DNA of 64,000 bases, taken from CAXXIC01 sp049315325. GTDB lineage: Bacteria > Bacteroidota > Bacteroidia > Bacteroidales > UBA7332. Positions within the stretch are counted from its first letter, which is position 1. Each line of letters opens with the position of its first letter. The notes beneath the pieces are model-generated. The model made no database searches. It was not told where the DNA came from and saw only the letters and a list, made by a program, of their open reading frames with translations. The stretch covers positions 248,001 to 312,000 of the forward strand of contig JBMOKJ010000002.1 of NCBI GenBank assembly GCA_049315325.1, read 5' to 3'. The position numbers and the translations under genes were made by a program. Below are positions 44,570 through 52,266 of this stretch, piece after piece.

Positions 44570-46378
44570 ATGGCAGAAAAGTATCAATCCTCCAGTGTCA
44601 GCATTGAGCAAATACTAAATTTGATTAAATCAAACGAAATTGCAATACCAGAAATACAACGTCCGTTTGTTTGGAAACCAAAGCAAGTAAGAGATTTAAT
44701 TGATTCATTATACACCGGCTATCCAACTGGCTATTTGATTATTTCTCAAAGTCCAAATATGCGTTTAAAAGACGGTTCACTGTCCGAAGGTAAAAAAATA
44801 ATGATTGATGGTCAACAGCGCACAACAGCATTGATGACTGCCATAGTTGGTCACGAAGTATTAACTGCCGACTTTGAAAAAAAACGGATAAAAATAGCTT
44901 TCAATCCACTTTCCAATGAAGATGAAGAATTTTTTAAGGTTCAAGATAATGCCATTTTAAAAGATAAAAAATGGATACCTGATATTTCGGAAATATTTAA
45001 ACCTACATTTGATTTCTGGCAATTTGTAAATGAGTATTGCGAAAAGAATCCTGAAATAAATGGAAGCGATTTAAATAAAATCCTGATGAAACTGACTGAT
45101 ATTCGAAATCGTCAGATTGGAGTAATTACACTTGATAAAGAGTTGACAATTGATGAAGTTACAGAGATATTTATACGCATAAACAGTCAGGGCGCAAAAT
45201 TAAATCAGGCTGACTTTGCCATGTCCAAAATTGCAGCAAATACCATTTATGGTGGTAATATGTTGCGTAAGGCGATTGATTATTTTTCGCATTTGGCTAT
45301 TCAGCCCGATTGGTATTCAGATATGTCGAAAGACAAAGAGTTTATGAATTCACCTTTTGCGCCAAAAATCAAGTGGCTGAAGGATGATATTGGAGATATT
45401 TACGACCCCGATTATGGCGATATACTTCGTGTAGCATTAATGCATAAGTTTGGGAGAGGTAAGATGAAAGATTTGGTTAGTCTGTTGGGTGGTCGTGATT
45501 TTGTTACCCGTGATTACAAAGAAGAAATAGCTGAAGAATCTTTCGCCAATCTAACTCAGGGCGTTTTTAATTTTATCAATGAGTATTCGTTTTCCAGTTT
45601 CGTATTAGCTATTAAGTCAGCCGGATTTATTTCAAGTCGTTTGATTAATTCGCAGATGACGTTGAACTTTGCTTATACTCTATATTTGTTACTGTATGCC
45701 GATCAAACTATCGAGAGAACACAAATCAAACGGTATGTTTCAAAATGGTATGTGTTAAGTACCCTTACAAGTCGTTATATTACTTCGCCCGAATCGGCGA
45801 TGGATAAAGATATTCGGAGAATTGCAGAAAGAGGTTTTGTTGAATTTTACAAAGAAGTTGAAGCAGCTGAACTCTCAGAAACCTTTTGGTCAATTGGTTT
45901 GGTTCAGAATTTAGAAACTTCGGCTATCAATAGCCCCTATTTTAATACTTTTCTGGCTGCACAAGTTCATAGTGCTGATAATTCTTTATTGATGAATGGC
46001 ACGAAAGTATATGACTTAATCACAATTATGGGTGATATACATCATATCTTTCCGAAAGATCATTTGGAAGCTCATGGCATTAAGGATAAAGCGAAATACA
46101 ACCAAATAGCGAACTATACTTATTTGGACACAACAACAAATATTGCAATTGGCAATAAACCACCCTGCGATTATTTTGGGATTGTATTCAACCAGTGCGA
46201 AACGAAAGTAAATGTTTATGGAAATATAAACGACCAAGAAAAGCTACTTGAAAACTTAGCTGCTAATAGTATTCCTGAAAATATTGTTACAATGGATTAC
46301 AAGCATTATGAAGAGTTTTTATTGGAAAGACGAAAACTAATGGCAAAAAAGATTCAGGGATATTATTATAGTCTTTAA
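44570..46378 (+). CDS. GmrSD-like DUF262/DUF1524 nuclease
   Basis: 602 residues, a single-chain GmrS-GmrD type protein. N-terminal DUF262 (ParB-like) domain: EIAIPEIQRPFVWKPKQVRD and MIDGQQRTTALM (about 78-88), the nucleotide-binding DGQQR motif intact. C-terminal HNH-like DUF1524 part: GDIHHIFPKDHL (about 489) and TNIAIGNKPP. Relatives cut modified phage DNA (type IV restriction). The WYL regulator gene starts 15 bp after its stop. Confidence 0.85.
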   Translation: MAEKYQSSSVSIEQILNLIKSNEIAIPEIQRPFVWKPKQVRDLIDSLYTGYPTGYLIISQSPNMRLKDGSLSEGKKIMIDGQQRTTALMTAIVGHEVLTADFEKKRIKIAFNPLSNEDEEFFKVQDNAILKDKKWIPDISEIFKPTFDFWQFVNEYCEKNPEINGSDLNKILMKLTDIRNRQIGVITLDKELTIDEVTEIFIRINSQGAKLNQADFAMSKIAANTIYGGNMLRKAIDYFSHLAIQPDWYSDMSKDKEFMNSPFAPKIKWLKDDIGDIYDPDYGDILRVALMHKFGRGKMKDLVSLLGGRDFVTRDYKEEIAEESFANLTQGVFNFINEYSFSSFVLAIKSAGFISSRLINSQMTLNFAYTLYLLLYADQTIERTQIKRYVSKWYVLSTLTSRYITSPESAMDKDIRRIAERGFVEFYKEVEAAELSETFWSIGLVQNLETSAINSPYFNTFLAAQVHSADNSLLMNGTKVYDLITIMGDIHHIFPKDHLEAHGIKDKAKYNQIANYTYLDTTTNIAIGNKPPCDYFGIVFNQCETKVNVYGNINDQEKLLENLAANSIPENIVTMDYKHYEEFLLERRKLMAKKIQGYYYSL

Positions 46379-46393
46379 AAATAACTTTTTGTT

Positions 46394-47305
46394 ATGGACC
46401 AGCCAAAACTCGAAAGATTGCTTCGTTTAATGAAAATGCTTACTGCAAATAATTCATTAGCCGTTGATGAAATTGCAGCAAAACTCGCAATATCTCAACG
46501 TTCTGTTTATCGATATATCGACACGTTCCGTGAAGCTGGTTTTGTGATAAAGAAATTAGATAATTACATAAAACTCGATAAATCTTCGCCATATTTCAAG
46601 GATATAAGTGCACTAATTCACTTTACCGAAGAAGAAGCCTTCATTCTCAAATCTGCGATTGAGAATATAGATGAAAACAACCTACTCAAACAAAACCTCA
46701 AAAAGAAACTTTATACAGTTTACAACTACAACATACTTGCCGAAACCATTGTAAGTGGCAAAAATGGTCGGAATGTTCAACTATTAGTTGAAGCAATTGA
46801 AAACAAACGCACTGTAACACTCCGTAATTACTCTTCAGCACACGGCAACGATATACGTGACCGCTATGTAGAAGCCTACGCTTTCACTACCAACTATGTA
46901 CAAGTATGGTGTTATTGCCCCCACGAAAATACAAACAAACTTTTCAAAGTCTCTCGCATTGGTTCAGTGGATGTGTCACTCGAAAATTGGAAATCTGAGG
47001 AAAATCACAAACCTGGTTACATTGATATATTTCGCATGAACAGCGATGAACTGTTTCCAATAAAACTAAAACTTAGTTTGCGTTCCGCTAATTTACTTAT
47101 TGAAGAATTCCCACTTGCAGCAAAACACCTTCAAAAATTACCCAATAATGATTGGTTATTAGATACCGAAGTTTGCTCTTTTGATGGCGTAGGTCGCTTT
47201 GTAATGGGCTTATTAGACGATATTGAGATAATTGATTCAAAAGAATTTGAAACACACATTGCAGTAATTTTAAATACAATGAAAAATAAATTTTCATTGT
47301 CATAA
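46394..47305 (+). CDS. WYL-domain transcriptional regulator with N-terminal HTH
   Basis: 303 residues. HTH_11/DeoR-like start (LERLLRLMKMLTANNSLAVD, then SQRSVYRYIDTFREAGF, 1-58), WYL domain at about 140-215 (VEAIENKRTVTLRNYSSAHG ... WCYCPHENTNKLFKVSRIG) and a C-terminal WCX-like part. WYL regulators such as BrxR and CapW control phage-defence operons. It follows the GmrSD-like gene by 15 bp. Its stop codon lies inside the TTGTCA operator at 47296, so it is the best candidate for binding that motif. Confidence 0.88.
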   Translation: MDQPKLERLLRLMKMLTANNSLAVDEIAAKLAISQRSVYRYIDTFREAGFVIKKLDNYIKLDKSSPYFKDISALIHFTEEEAFILKSAIENIDENNLLKQNLKKKLYTVYNYNILAETIVSGKNGRNVQLLVEAIENKRTVTLRNYSSAHGNDIRDRYVEAYAFTTNYVQVWCYCPHENTNKLFKVSRIGSVDVSLENWKSEENHKPGYIDIFRMNSDELFPIKLKLSLRSANLLIEEFPLAAKHLQKLPNNDWLLDTEVCSFDGVGRFVMGLLDDIEIIDSKEFETHIAVILNTMKNKFSLS

Positions 47306-47316
47306 GTTGTCAAAAT
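47283..47316. repeat. 34-bp direct repeat, copy 1
   Basis: Identical to 47985-48018, 702 bp away. It covers the last codons of the WYL gene and the TTGTCA operator. Similarity continues weakly to the -7 box. Confidence 0.9.
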
Positions 47317-47331
47317 TCCACCGTTACTTTG
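47296..47331 (+). promoter_or_regulatory. TTGTCA-taag-TTGTCA operator and -7 box before the small secreted gene
   Basis: TTGTCA at 47297-47302 and 47307-47312, then TTACTTTG at 47324-47331 (-7-like). Spacing is the same as at 38922 and 47998. It overlaps the WYL stop codon. Confidence 0.75.
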
Positions 47332-47374
47332 TTCTTTATTTATTTAACTAATAAATCATTTAAAAAGTAACTGT

Positions 47375-47887
47375 ATGAAAAAAATCCTTTTAATTTTCAT
47401 TTGCACCTTATCAGTAGGTTTTATCAGTGCTCAAAGTTTGACTGTGTACACAGCTTCAAATAATGTAACCTATCACATTGGTGATACAATCAAACTTGGT
47501 AGAGGCTCAGCGCCAAATGGCGATTTCATTTATTGTCAGATGGGTGACACTTACGCTGTTATGGCTGCTTTTGGCGGTAGTGCAGGTAGATTAGATCAAG
47601 GGTTGCCAAGAAACTTGTCCGGAGCAAATATGATTATTAAAAAAATCAAAGAAACTAAATTCAAAGGTGCAAAAATGATTTCATTTAATGTTGCCGGAGG
47701 AAATTTTGTACAATACAAAATTTTAGTTGAAGATGCATTAACAACTGGCGAGTTAAAAAGCAATGGTTATACAAATGATGAAGCATTAACAGCCCTCAAA
47801 AAAGCAAAAGACAAACTTGATCTGGGCTTAATCAAACCGGCGCAATACGATTCAATAAAATCAATCTTAGTAAAATTTATCAAGTAG
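47375..47887 (+). CDS. Small secreted protein with C-terminal SHOCT-like motif
   Basis: 170 residues. Signal peptide ends FISAQ near residue 20. The middle has short strands and no recognised domain. The end (AKDKLDLGLIKPAQYDSIKS) resembles the short SHOCT motif. It is transcribed from a promoter with the TTGTCA operator and has its own terminator. Its place among defence genes is unexplained. Confidence 0.7.
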   Translation: MKKILLIFICTLSVGFISAQSLTVYTASNNVTYHIGDTIKLGRGSAPNGDFIYCQMGDTYAVMAAFGGSAGRLDQGLPRNLSGANMIIKKIKETKFKGAKMISFNVAGGNFVQYKILVEDALTTGELKSNGYTNDEALTALKKAKDKLDLGLIKPAQYDSIKSILVKFIK

Positions 47888-47913
47888 TTGGCAAATTCAA
47901 TAATTTCCCATTT

Positions 47914-47949
47914 AAAAACAGACCATTTCAACAGAAATGGTCTGTTTTT
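47914..47949 (+). terminator. Terminator after the small secreted gene
   Basis: Perfect 15-bp stem AAAAACAGACCATTT / AAATGGTCTGTTTTT with a 6-nt loop. Confidence 0.9.
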
Positions 47950-47984
47950 ATTTGAAATGATCTTTACTCTTTTGAAAAGAGTTC

Positions 47985-48018
47985 AAAATAAATTTTCATT
48001 GTCATAAGTTGTCAAAAT
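47985..48018. repeat. 34-bp direct repeat, copy 2
   Basis: Identical to 47283-47316; includes a copy of the last WYL codons outside any gene, so this is a duplication of the WYL 3' end with its operator. Confidence 0.9.
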
Positions 48019-48033
48019 GCTACCGTTTCTTTG
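47998..48033 (+). promoter_or_regulatory. TTGTCA-taag-TTGTCA operator and -7 box before the HIRAN gene
   Basis: TTGTCA at 47999-48004 and 48009-48014, then TTTCTTTG at 48026-48033. Same geometry as the other two sites. Start codon is 33 bp further on. Confidence 0.75.
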
Positions 48034-48066
48034 TACCGTAATTTACTCAAATAAATAATAAACGGT

Positions 48067-48399
48067 ATGAAAACTAAAAACAGACATTACAGCGCTTTCC
48101 ACATTGCAGGTTTCTCGTATTGGGAGGGCTGCTTGGCTTTCAACGAATTAAAAATTGGTATTGAACTTACTCTTGTTCGTGAGGAGGACAATAAATTTGA
48201 TCCTTATGCTGTTGCCATTTATTGGGGGGAATACAAACTCGGATTTATCCCTCGTGCCGAAAACCACGAAATCAGCAAATTTCTTGAACTCGGATATTCC
48301 GATTTATTTGAAGTACGCATAAATAAATTATCCCCCGATGCTCATTTAGAAAATCAAGTGGGAGTAATTGTCTATATCAAACCGAATAAAGTGGTATAA
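48067..48399 (+). CDS. HIRAN-domain protein
   Basis: 110 residues, a stand-alone HIRAN domain: FHIAGFSYWEG, LTLVREEDNKFDPYAVAIYW and KLGFIPRAENHEISKFLELG are the family blocks. HIRAN domains in Rad5/HLTF bind DNA 3' ends at damaged or stalled forks. Here it is free of a helicase. Its promoter carries the same operator as the SMC operon, so it may help that system or sense DNA ends. Confidence 0.85.
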   Translation: MKTKNRHYSAFHIAGFSYWEGCLAFNELKIGIELTLVREEDNKFDPYAVAIYWGEYKLGFIPRAENHEISKFLELGYSDLFEVRINKLSPDAHLENQVGVIVYIKPNKVV

Positions 48400-48444
48400 A
48401 TATACTTACCTTAGATAATTTCATTAAATAAAATGAGGCATGTT

Positions 48445-48600
48445 CTCTTGGTGAACTGTCGAACAGCAATGTCGATATCACCCTAATAGTAAGCTGCTTC
48501 TAAAAGCCACAATCTGGTCGAAATTGGGAGCTGGAAACCCCCTTTAATGGGCTTTATATCGTAGTTCAATACCTGTACAGTGGCTTTCTTTTAAAATTAG
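48445..48600 (+). ncRNA. Possible structured RNA in an intergenic gap
   Basis: The 207-bp gap 48400-48606 has no gene but can fold: GGTGA (48450) with TCACC (48478), an inner CTGT-cga-ACAG hairpin (48456-48466), and AAAGCCAC (48503) with GTGGCTTT (48590) followed by T-rich sequence. It may be a small RNA or the leader of the next gene. No known family matched. Confidence 0.3.
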
Positions 48601-48606
48601 CATTTT

Positions 48607-49005
48607 ATGAAAAAAAGATTACGTAAAAAACTGCATAGGTCTGAATATTCAGAAGTTGGAGTGTCAATTAAGATACAAGTTACTGAGGATGAAGTACAGC
48701 GAGTGTTGGATGAAATTACGGAACTTGCCGATAAACTTGACTTGAGCTTTACTGGAGGTGGTTTGGGTTATATTATTATTCCTTCTACTGAAACTTTTGG
48801 GGATAAGAATGTGCCCTCAAAAATAGAATCGTTGATTGAGGCCTTATCTGGTTTCACATTTCTATTTCCAGATTTTGTTATGGGCTATTTCCAATCAAAT
48901 AATAGTCCGAAAATCAATCAATTACAGATAGACGAACTAAAATTAGGAATAGAAAAAGGACAATTTGAATTTAAGTCGAATTGGCATTGTGATTTGTGGA
49001 ATTAG
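48607..49005 (+). CDS. YggL-family (DUF469) protein
   Basis: 132 residues. The start KKRLRKKLHRSEYSEVGVSI is the YggL/DUF469 signature, and a central DEITELADKLDLSFTGGGLG fits. YggL has been linked to 50S ribosomal subunits. The C-terminal 40 residues (QIDELKLGIEKGQFEFKSNW) extend the family core. Why it travels on the island is unknown. Confidence 0.8.
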   Translation: MKKRLRKKLHRSEYSEVGVSIKIQVTEDEVQRVLDEITELADKLDLSFTGGGLGYIIIPSTETFGDKNVPSKIESLIEALSGFTFLFPDFVMGYFQSNNSPKINQLQIDELKLGIEKGQFEFKSNWHCDLWN

Positions 49006-49044
49006 AATAATAAACGATATATTTGTGATGTTAATTTTAATGTT

Positions 49045-49248
49045 ATGTGGGCAATAATAGGGCTAATTCTCATATCAATTCTTATAGTCTATTTTATTAT
49101 AAGTTTGGGGACGTTTATAGTCGTAATATCTATATTTCTATGGTTTAAGATACAGGTAATTTTTAGTTGGCTAAAGCAAAAGACAAACTGTTTCTACTTT
49201 TGTGCCAGAGTTTTAAATTTTAATTGTAACCCTCATATTAAATGTTAG
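49045..49248 (+). CDS. Small membrane protein of unknown function
   Basis: 67 residues with two overlapping hydrophobic stretches (3-21 and 22-45) and a Cys-rich tail. It overlaps the ADP-ribosylglycohydrolase start by 7 bp, which supports translation as a pair. No family recognised, and it could be a chance frame. Confidence 0.4.
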   Translation: MWAIIGLILISILIVYFIISLGTFIVVISIFLWFKIQVIFSWLKQKTNCFYFCARVLNFNCNPHIKC

Positions 49249-50435
49249 GAGCTATATTTGGTGATATAGTTGGCTCAATATACGAGTTCAACAACATAAA
49301 ATCTACTCAATTTGAGTTGTTAGGTAAAAAATCGACATTCACAGATGATTCGATCCTGACTATCGCTGTCGCAGATTGGTTATTGATGGATGTTCCCAGC
49401 AAAGAGAGACTCATATATATCATAAAGCAATATGTAAAAGACTATCTTAATCCCATGGGTGGTTATGGTTCTCGTTTTCAGCAATGGGCATTGAGCAATG
49501 ATAATGAGCCTTACAACAGTTGGGGGAACGGTTCAGCTATGCGAGTGGCTCCGGTGGGATGGGCATTCGAAACATTGGAAGAGACCGAGAATATGGCTAA
49601 ACTCACAGCCGAAATAACACACAATCACCCTGAAGGGATAAAAGGAGCACAAGCTACAGCGGCTGCCATTTTTATGGCACGAACTTGTTCTACAAAGCAG
49701 GAAATAAAAAAGTATATCGAAAATAAGCACGGATATAACTTATCACGTTCTTGTGACGATATTAGACCTGATTATAGTTTTAATGAAAGTTGTGCGGGAA
49801 CTGTCCCCGAAGCAATCATTGCATTTCTTGATAGCTCCGATTTTGAAACAGCAATACGTTTGGCAGTGTCATTAGGTGGAGATAGTGATACACTCACTTG
49901 TATTACTGGTGGTATTGCAGAGGCCTTTTACGGCATGTCGTATAGTATTCCCGAAACTACTATCTCAGAATATAATATGATATATTTTGAAGATGAAACA
50001 ATTAATCGGCTTCCGGATAATTTGAAAAAAGTCGTTTCTGAATTTTATCAAACCATTGTAAGTAAAAACAAACTATTTTGGGCTAAAAATGATTCCAGAA
50101 CTGTTTGGGGTGGGGAACAATGGATAAAAACCAATTTGGAAGATAAAACCCTTGACGAAGTAAGTTATCGTTCATTCCTCAAATCATACGGTCCTGATTG
50201 GGATATGCGTTTTGGTGTTTATTACGAAGATGGTTGGCATTATATATATAGGTCAAACTTTCTTGTCAAAAAGTTCAAATTCCAAAAACTGGATGATGGT
50301 TTGTATCATGTGATTGAATCCTACACAACTGAACATGGTAATTATTCTGATTTGATTGAAGAAGTGCTTTGGCAGGGATATTTCAAACATCCTTTCATCT
50401 ATAAAGGTTTTGTAAGAGGTGAAAGAATTTATTAA
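49242..50435 (+). CDS. ADP-ribosylglycohydrolase family protein with C-terminal extension
   Basis: 397 residues. Residues 1-260 match the ADP-ribosylglycohydrolase (DraG-like) family: GAIFGDIVGSIYEF, FTDDSILT (metal ligands, about 30-37) and SLGGDSDTLTCITGGIAEAF (about 209-228). It removes ADP-ribose from protein or nucleic acid. Residues 260-397 are an added domain rich in Trp and Tyr, with DPYYEDG-like strands, not recognised. In a defence island it might act as an antitoxin or counter phage ADP-ribosyltransferases. Confidence 0.88.
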   Translation: MLGAIFGDIVGSIYEFNNIKSTQFELLGKKSTFTDDSILTIAVADWLLMDVPSKERLIYIIKQYVKDYLNPMGGYGSRFQQWALSNDNEPYNSWGNGSAMRVAPVGWAFETLEETENMAKLTAEITHNHPEGIKGAQATAAAIFMARTCSTKQEIKKYIENKHGYNLSRSCDDIRPDYSFNESCAGTVPEAIIAFLDSSDFETAIRLAVSLGGDSDTLTCITGGIAEAFYGMSYSIPETTISEYNMIYFEDETINRLPDNLKKVVSEFYQTIVSKNKLFWAKNDSRTVWGGEQWIKTNLEDKTLDEVSYRSFLKSYGPDWDMRFGVYYEDGWHYIYRSNFLVKKFKFQKLDDGLYHVIESYTTEHGNYSDLIEEVLWQGYFKHPFIYKGFVRGERIY

Positions 50436-51677
50436 ATCTTCCATTTACCCCTAATCCCCAATATTCTCATTCAAATTAAAGCGGCGTGGAAATACCACAC
50501 ATTTAGCTACGGGCAACTCCATCGGGGCAGACAACGCTCGCCAAAAACTCCCGCCCCTCATTACAATCGTGGCTTGCACGGTCTTTTTGTCTCGCTGCGT
50601 TCTGTCGGTCGCCTGTTATTTTTTTCTGTCACACTTTTTGCACATCGCTTTTTGGCATAGTGCTTGAAAAAAGCACAAAGCCAATCGCTCAAGGCAAATA
50701 GCCCTTCATTCCTACCGCCACCACCATTCACTTGTGCCAGAAAAAAAATAACAGTGAGCTAATGAAACATAAAGCGCCATTATGTAAACATCCCCTTCGG
50801 GCTCCGCTAACGCTACGGGTAAACCGATATTACATAATATCTTTATGTTAAATAGCCGTCCTCCCTCCGCTGTCTGCCCCGAGTTCCGTTGCCCGAAAGA
50901 CCACAAAAATTCCCCACCACCCTTCAAGGTGCAGGTCAAAGAGGCATACATTGCTCATTCTATGTGCTTGCGGTAGGTTTGCGCTCTTCAGCTCCATTGC
51001 GTGTTGGTGTTCCGCTACGCTACCCAACCAAACACTACATTGCGCTTTCGTCCGCTTCTCCCTCCTCAGCACCTCGCGGCTCAGTATAGCGTCAAGCATC
51101 TCTACACTACTTCGCTTCCATTTCATTTCGCACCTCGGATGCTTTCTTACAGTTCTGCAAGTTTGCAAACTTTGCAGTTTTTGCAACTTTGCAACATTCT
51201 ATCATCTTTTTACCCAAGCATCCGAAGATTGCTCATTCCATTCTCGCTCATCCGTTCCGTTCGTTGCCGCTACACTTCGTCCTCCGCTCGTTTCATCAAA
51301 GCGGTTATGCCTCTTTCCCCAGCGATTTCCCACCCCGAATAAACATTCTACGGCTTGCTTGCATCCTGCTGCCTTTCAGCCTCTTAAAAAGCAATAAGAG
51401 AAGAAAAGCAGAATGGTTTCAACCAAAAAAATAAAAAGGATAGCAAAGGTAGGGGAGCAAGAAAGCGCAGTAAAGGTCAAGCCCTACGGGTTTTGTCAAA
51501 AAAATCTCCACCCGAAAAGGGTAGTATTTCTTTTGCCAAAAACCTTGACAGCCCTCTCTCGCACCCCTGTGAGATGGCCATCTTTTTCTTTTTTTTCCTT
51601 TTTTCTTTTTCTCTTCTTTTTGGGTGAAAAAATTTTGTGTGGGTGCGGTGCGTGCCGTCATCAAAATTCGTTCACTT
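50436..51677. other. 1.2-kb stretch without a credible gene
   Basis: C/T-rich on the plus strand, with short overlapping frames in several phases rich in Cys, Ser and Arg, none with a family match or good start. It contains the 9-nt TTTGCA array (51153-51196) and a pyrimidine tract (51582-51628). The base composition differs sharply from both neighbours. It may hold replication or transfer sites. Confidence 0.6.
51153..51196. repeat. 9-nt TTTGCA repeat array in the non-coding stretch
   Basis: Units TTCTGCAAG, TTTGCAAAC, TTTGCAGTT, TTTGCAACT, then TTGCAACAT, in a 9-nt period with one base lost at the end. Same type as 32196-32231. Confidence 0.75.
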
Positions 51678-52106
51678 ATGAAAAATCTACAAATCACCTC
51701 GTTTCGCCCAGGAGCAAAAAGCCTCCAGAAGCCTCATTTATTCGTCCTTTGCAAGGGTTTGAATAGTGGCAAGCCTATGTTATCACCGTGTCCAAATTGC
51801 TTCGTCATTCAGCTTCAAAATGAGGATGAAAAGGAGCAGATTTACTGGCTGCTCTATGGCCTTTGGAAGTCAAATGCTTTTCACCCTTTCTTGCGCGGTT
51901 CGGTCATACCGTTCATAACTATAAAAGATGCGTCCAATTGCATCCGCGAAGGCTACACCAAAGCCATCGAAAATCCAGCTGATTTTCAGAAGTCAGTCGC
52001 CACCCTCCGCAGCCTCGAAGCAATGGAAAAGCAATTTAAACAGAATCTTCACTTGATAGATCAAGCCAAGCAAATGCTCTTTCAGCGGTATATCTTAAGG
52101 CGGTGA
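51678..52106 (+). CDS. DUF6943-like mobile-element protein
   Basis: 142 residues from the ATG at 51678 (MKNLQITSFRPGAKSLQKPH), chosen over 51624 because the family starts there. Contains HLFVLCKGLNSGKPMLSPCP, NEDEKEQIYWLLYGLWKS and FHPFLRGSVIPFI, blocks I associate with a small family found on Bacteroidota conjugative and integrative elements. Function unknown. Confidence 0.75.
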   Translation: MKNLQITSFRPGAKSLQKPHLFVLCKGLNSGKPMLSPCPNCFVIQLQNEDEKEQIYWLLYGLWKSNAFHPFLRGSVIPFITIKDASNCIREGYTKAIENPADFQKSVATLRSLEAMEKQFKQNLHLIDQAKQMLFQRYILRR

Positions 52107-52207
52107 GCTTCGGCTCACCTTCTTTCGTACATATCCCGAGCATAAACACAACATAAAAGCAATATAAATGCACTTTGATGCGCCATTATAGACAAAAATG
52201 GGCAAAT

Positions 52208-52239
52208 AAAAAGGGATGTCCATCACGGACACCCCTTTC
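52208..52239. terminator. Terminator-like hairpin
   Basis: Imperfect stem AAAAGGGATGTCC / GGACACCCCTTT around a short loop, between the genes ending at 52106 (+) and 52267 (-). Confidence 0.6.
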
Positions 52240-52266
52240 CCCGAAGTGTAATAGTCCTGTAAACTA

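Noticed and set aside
50712..51434. Several overlapping frames in the 50.4-51.7 kb stretch as genes
   Set aside because: They overlap on both strands, are rich in Cys, Arg and Ser, lack family motifs and have no clear ribosome binding sites.
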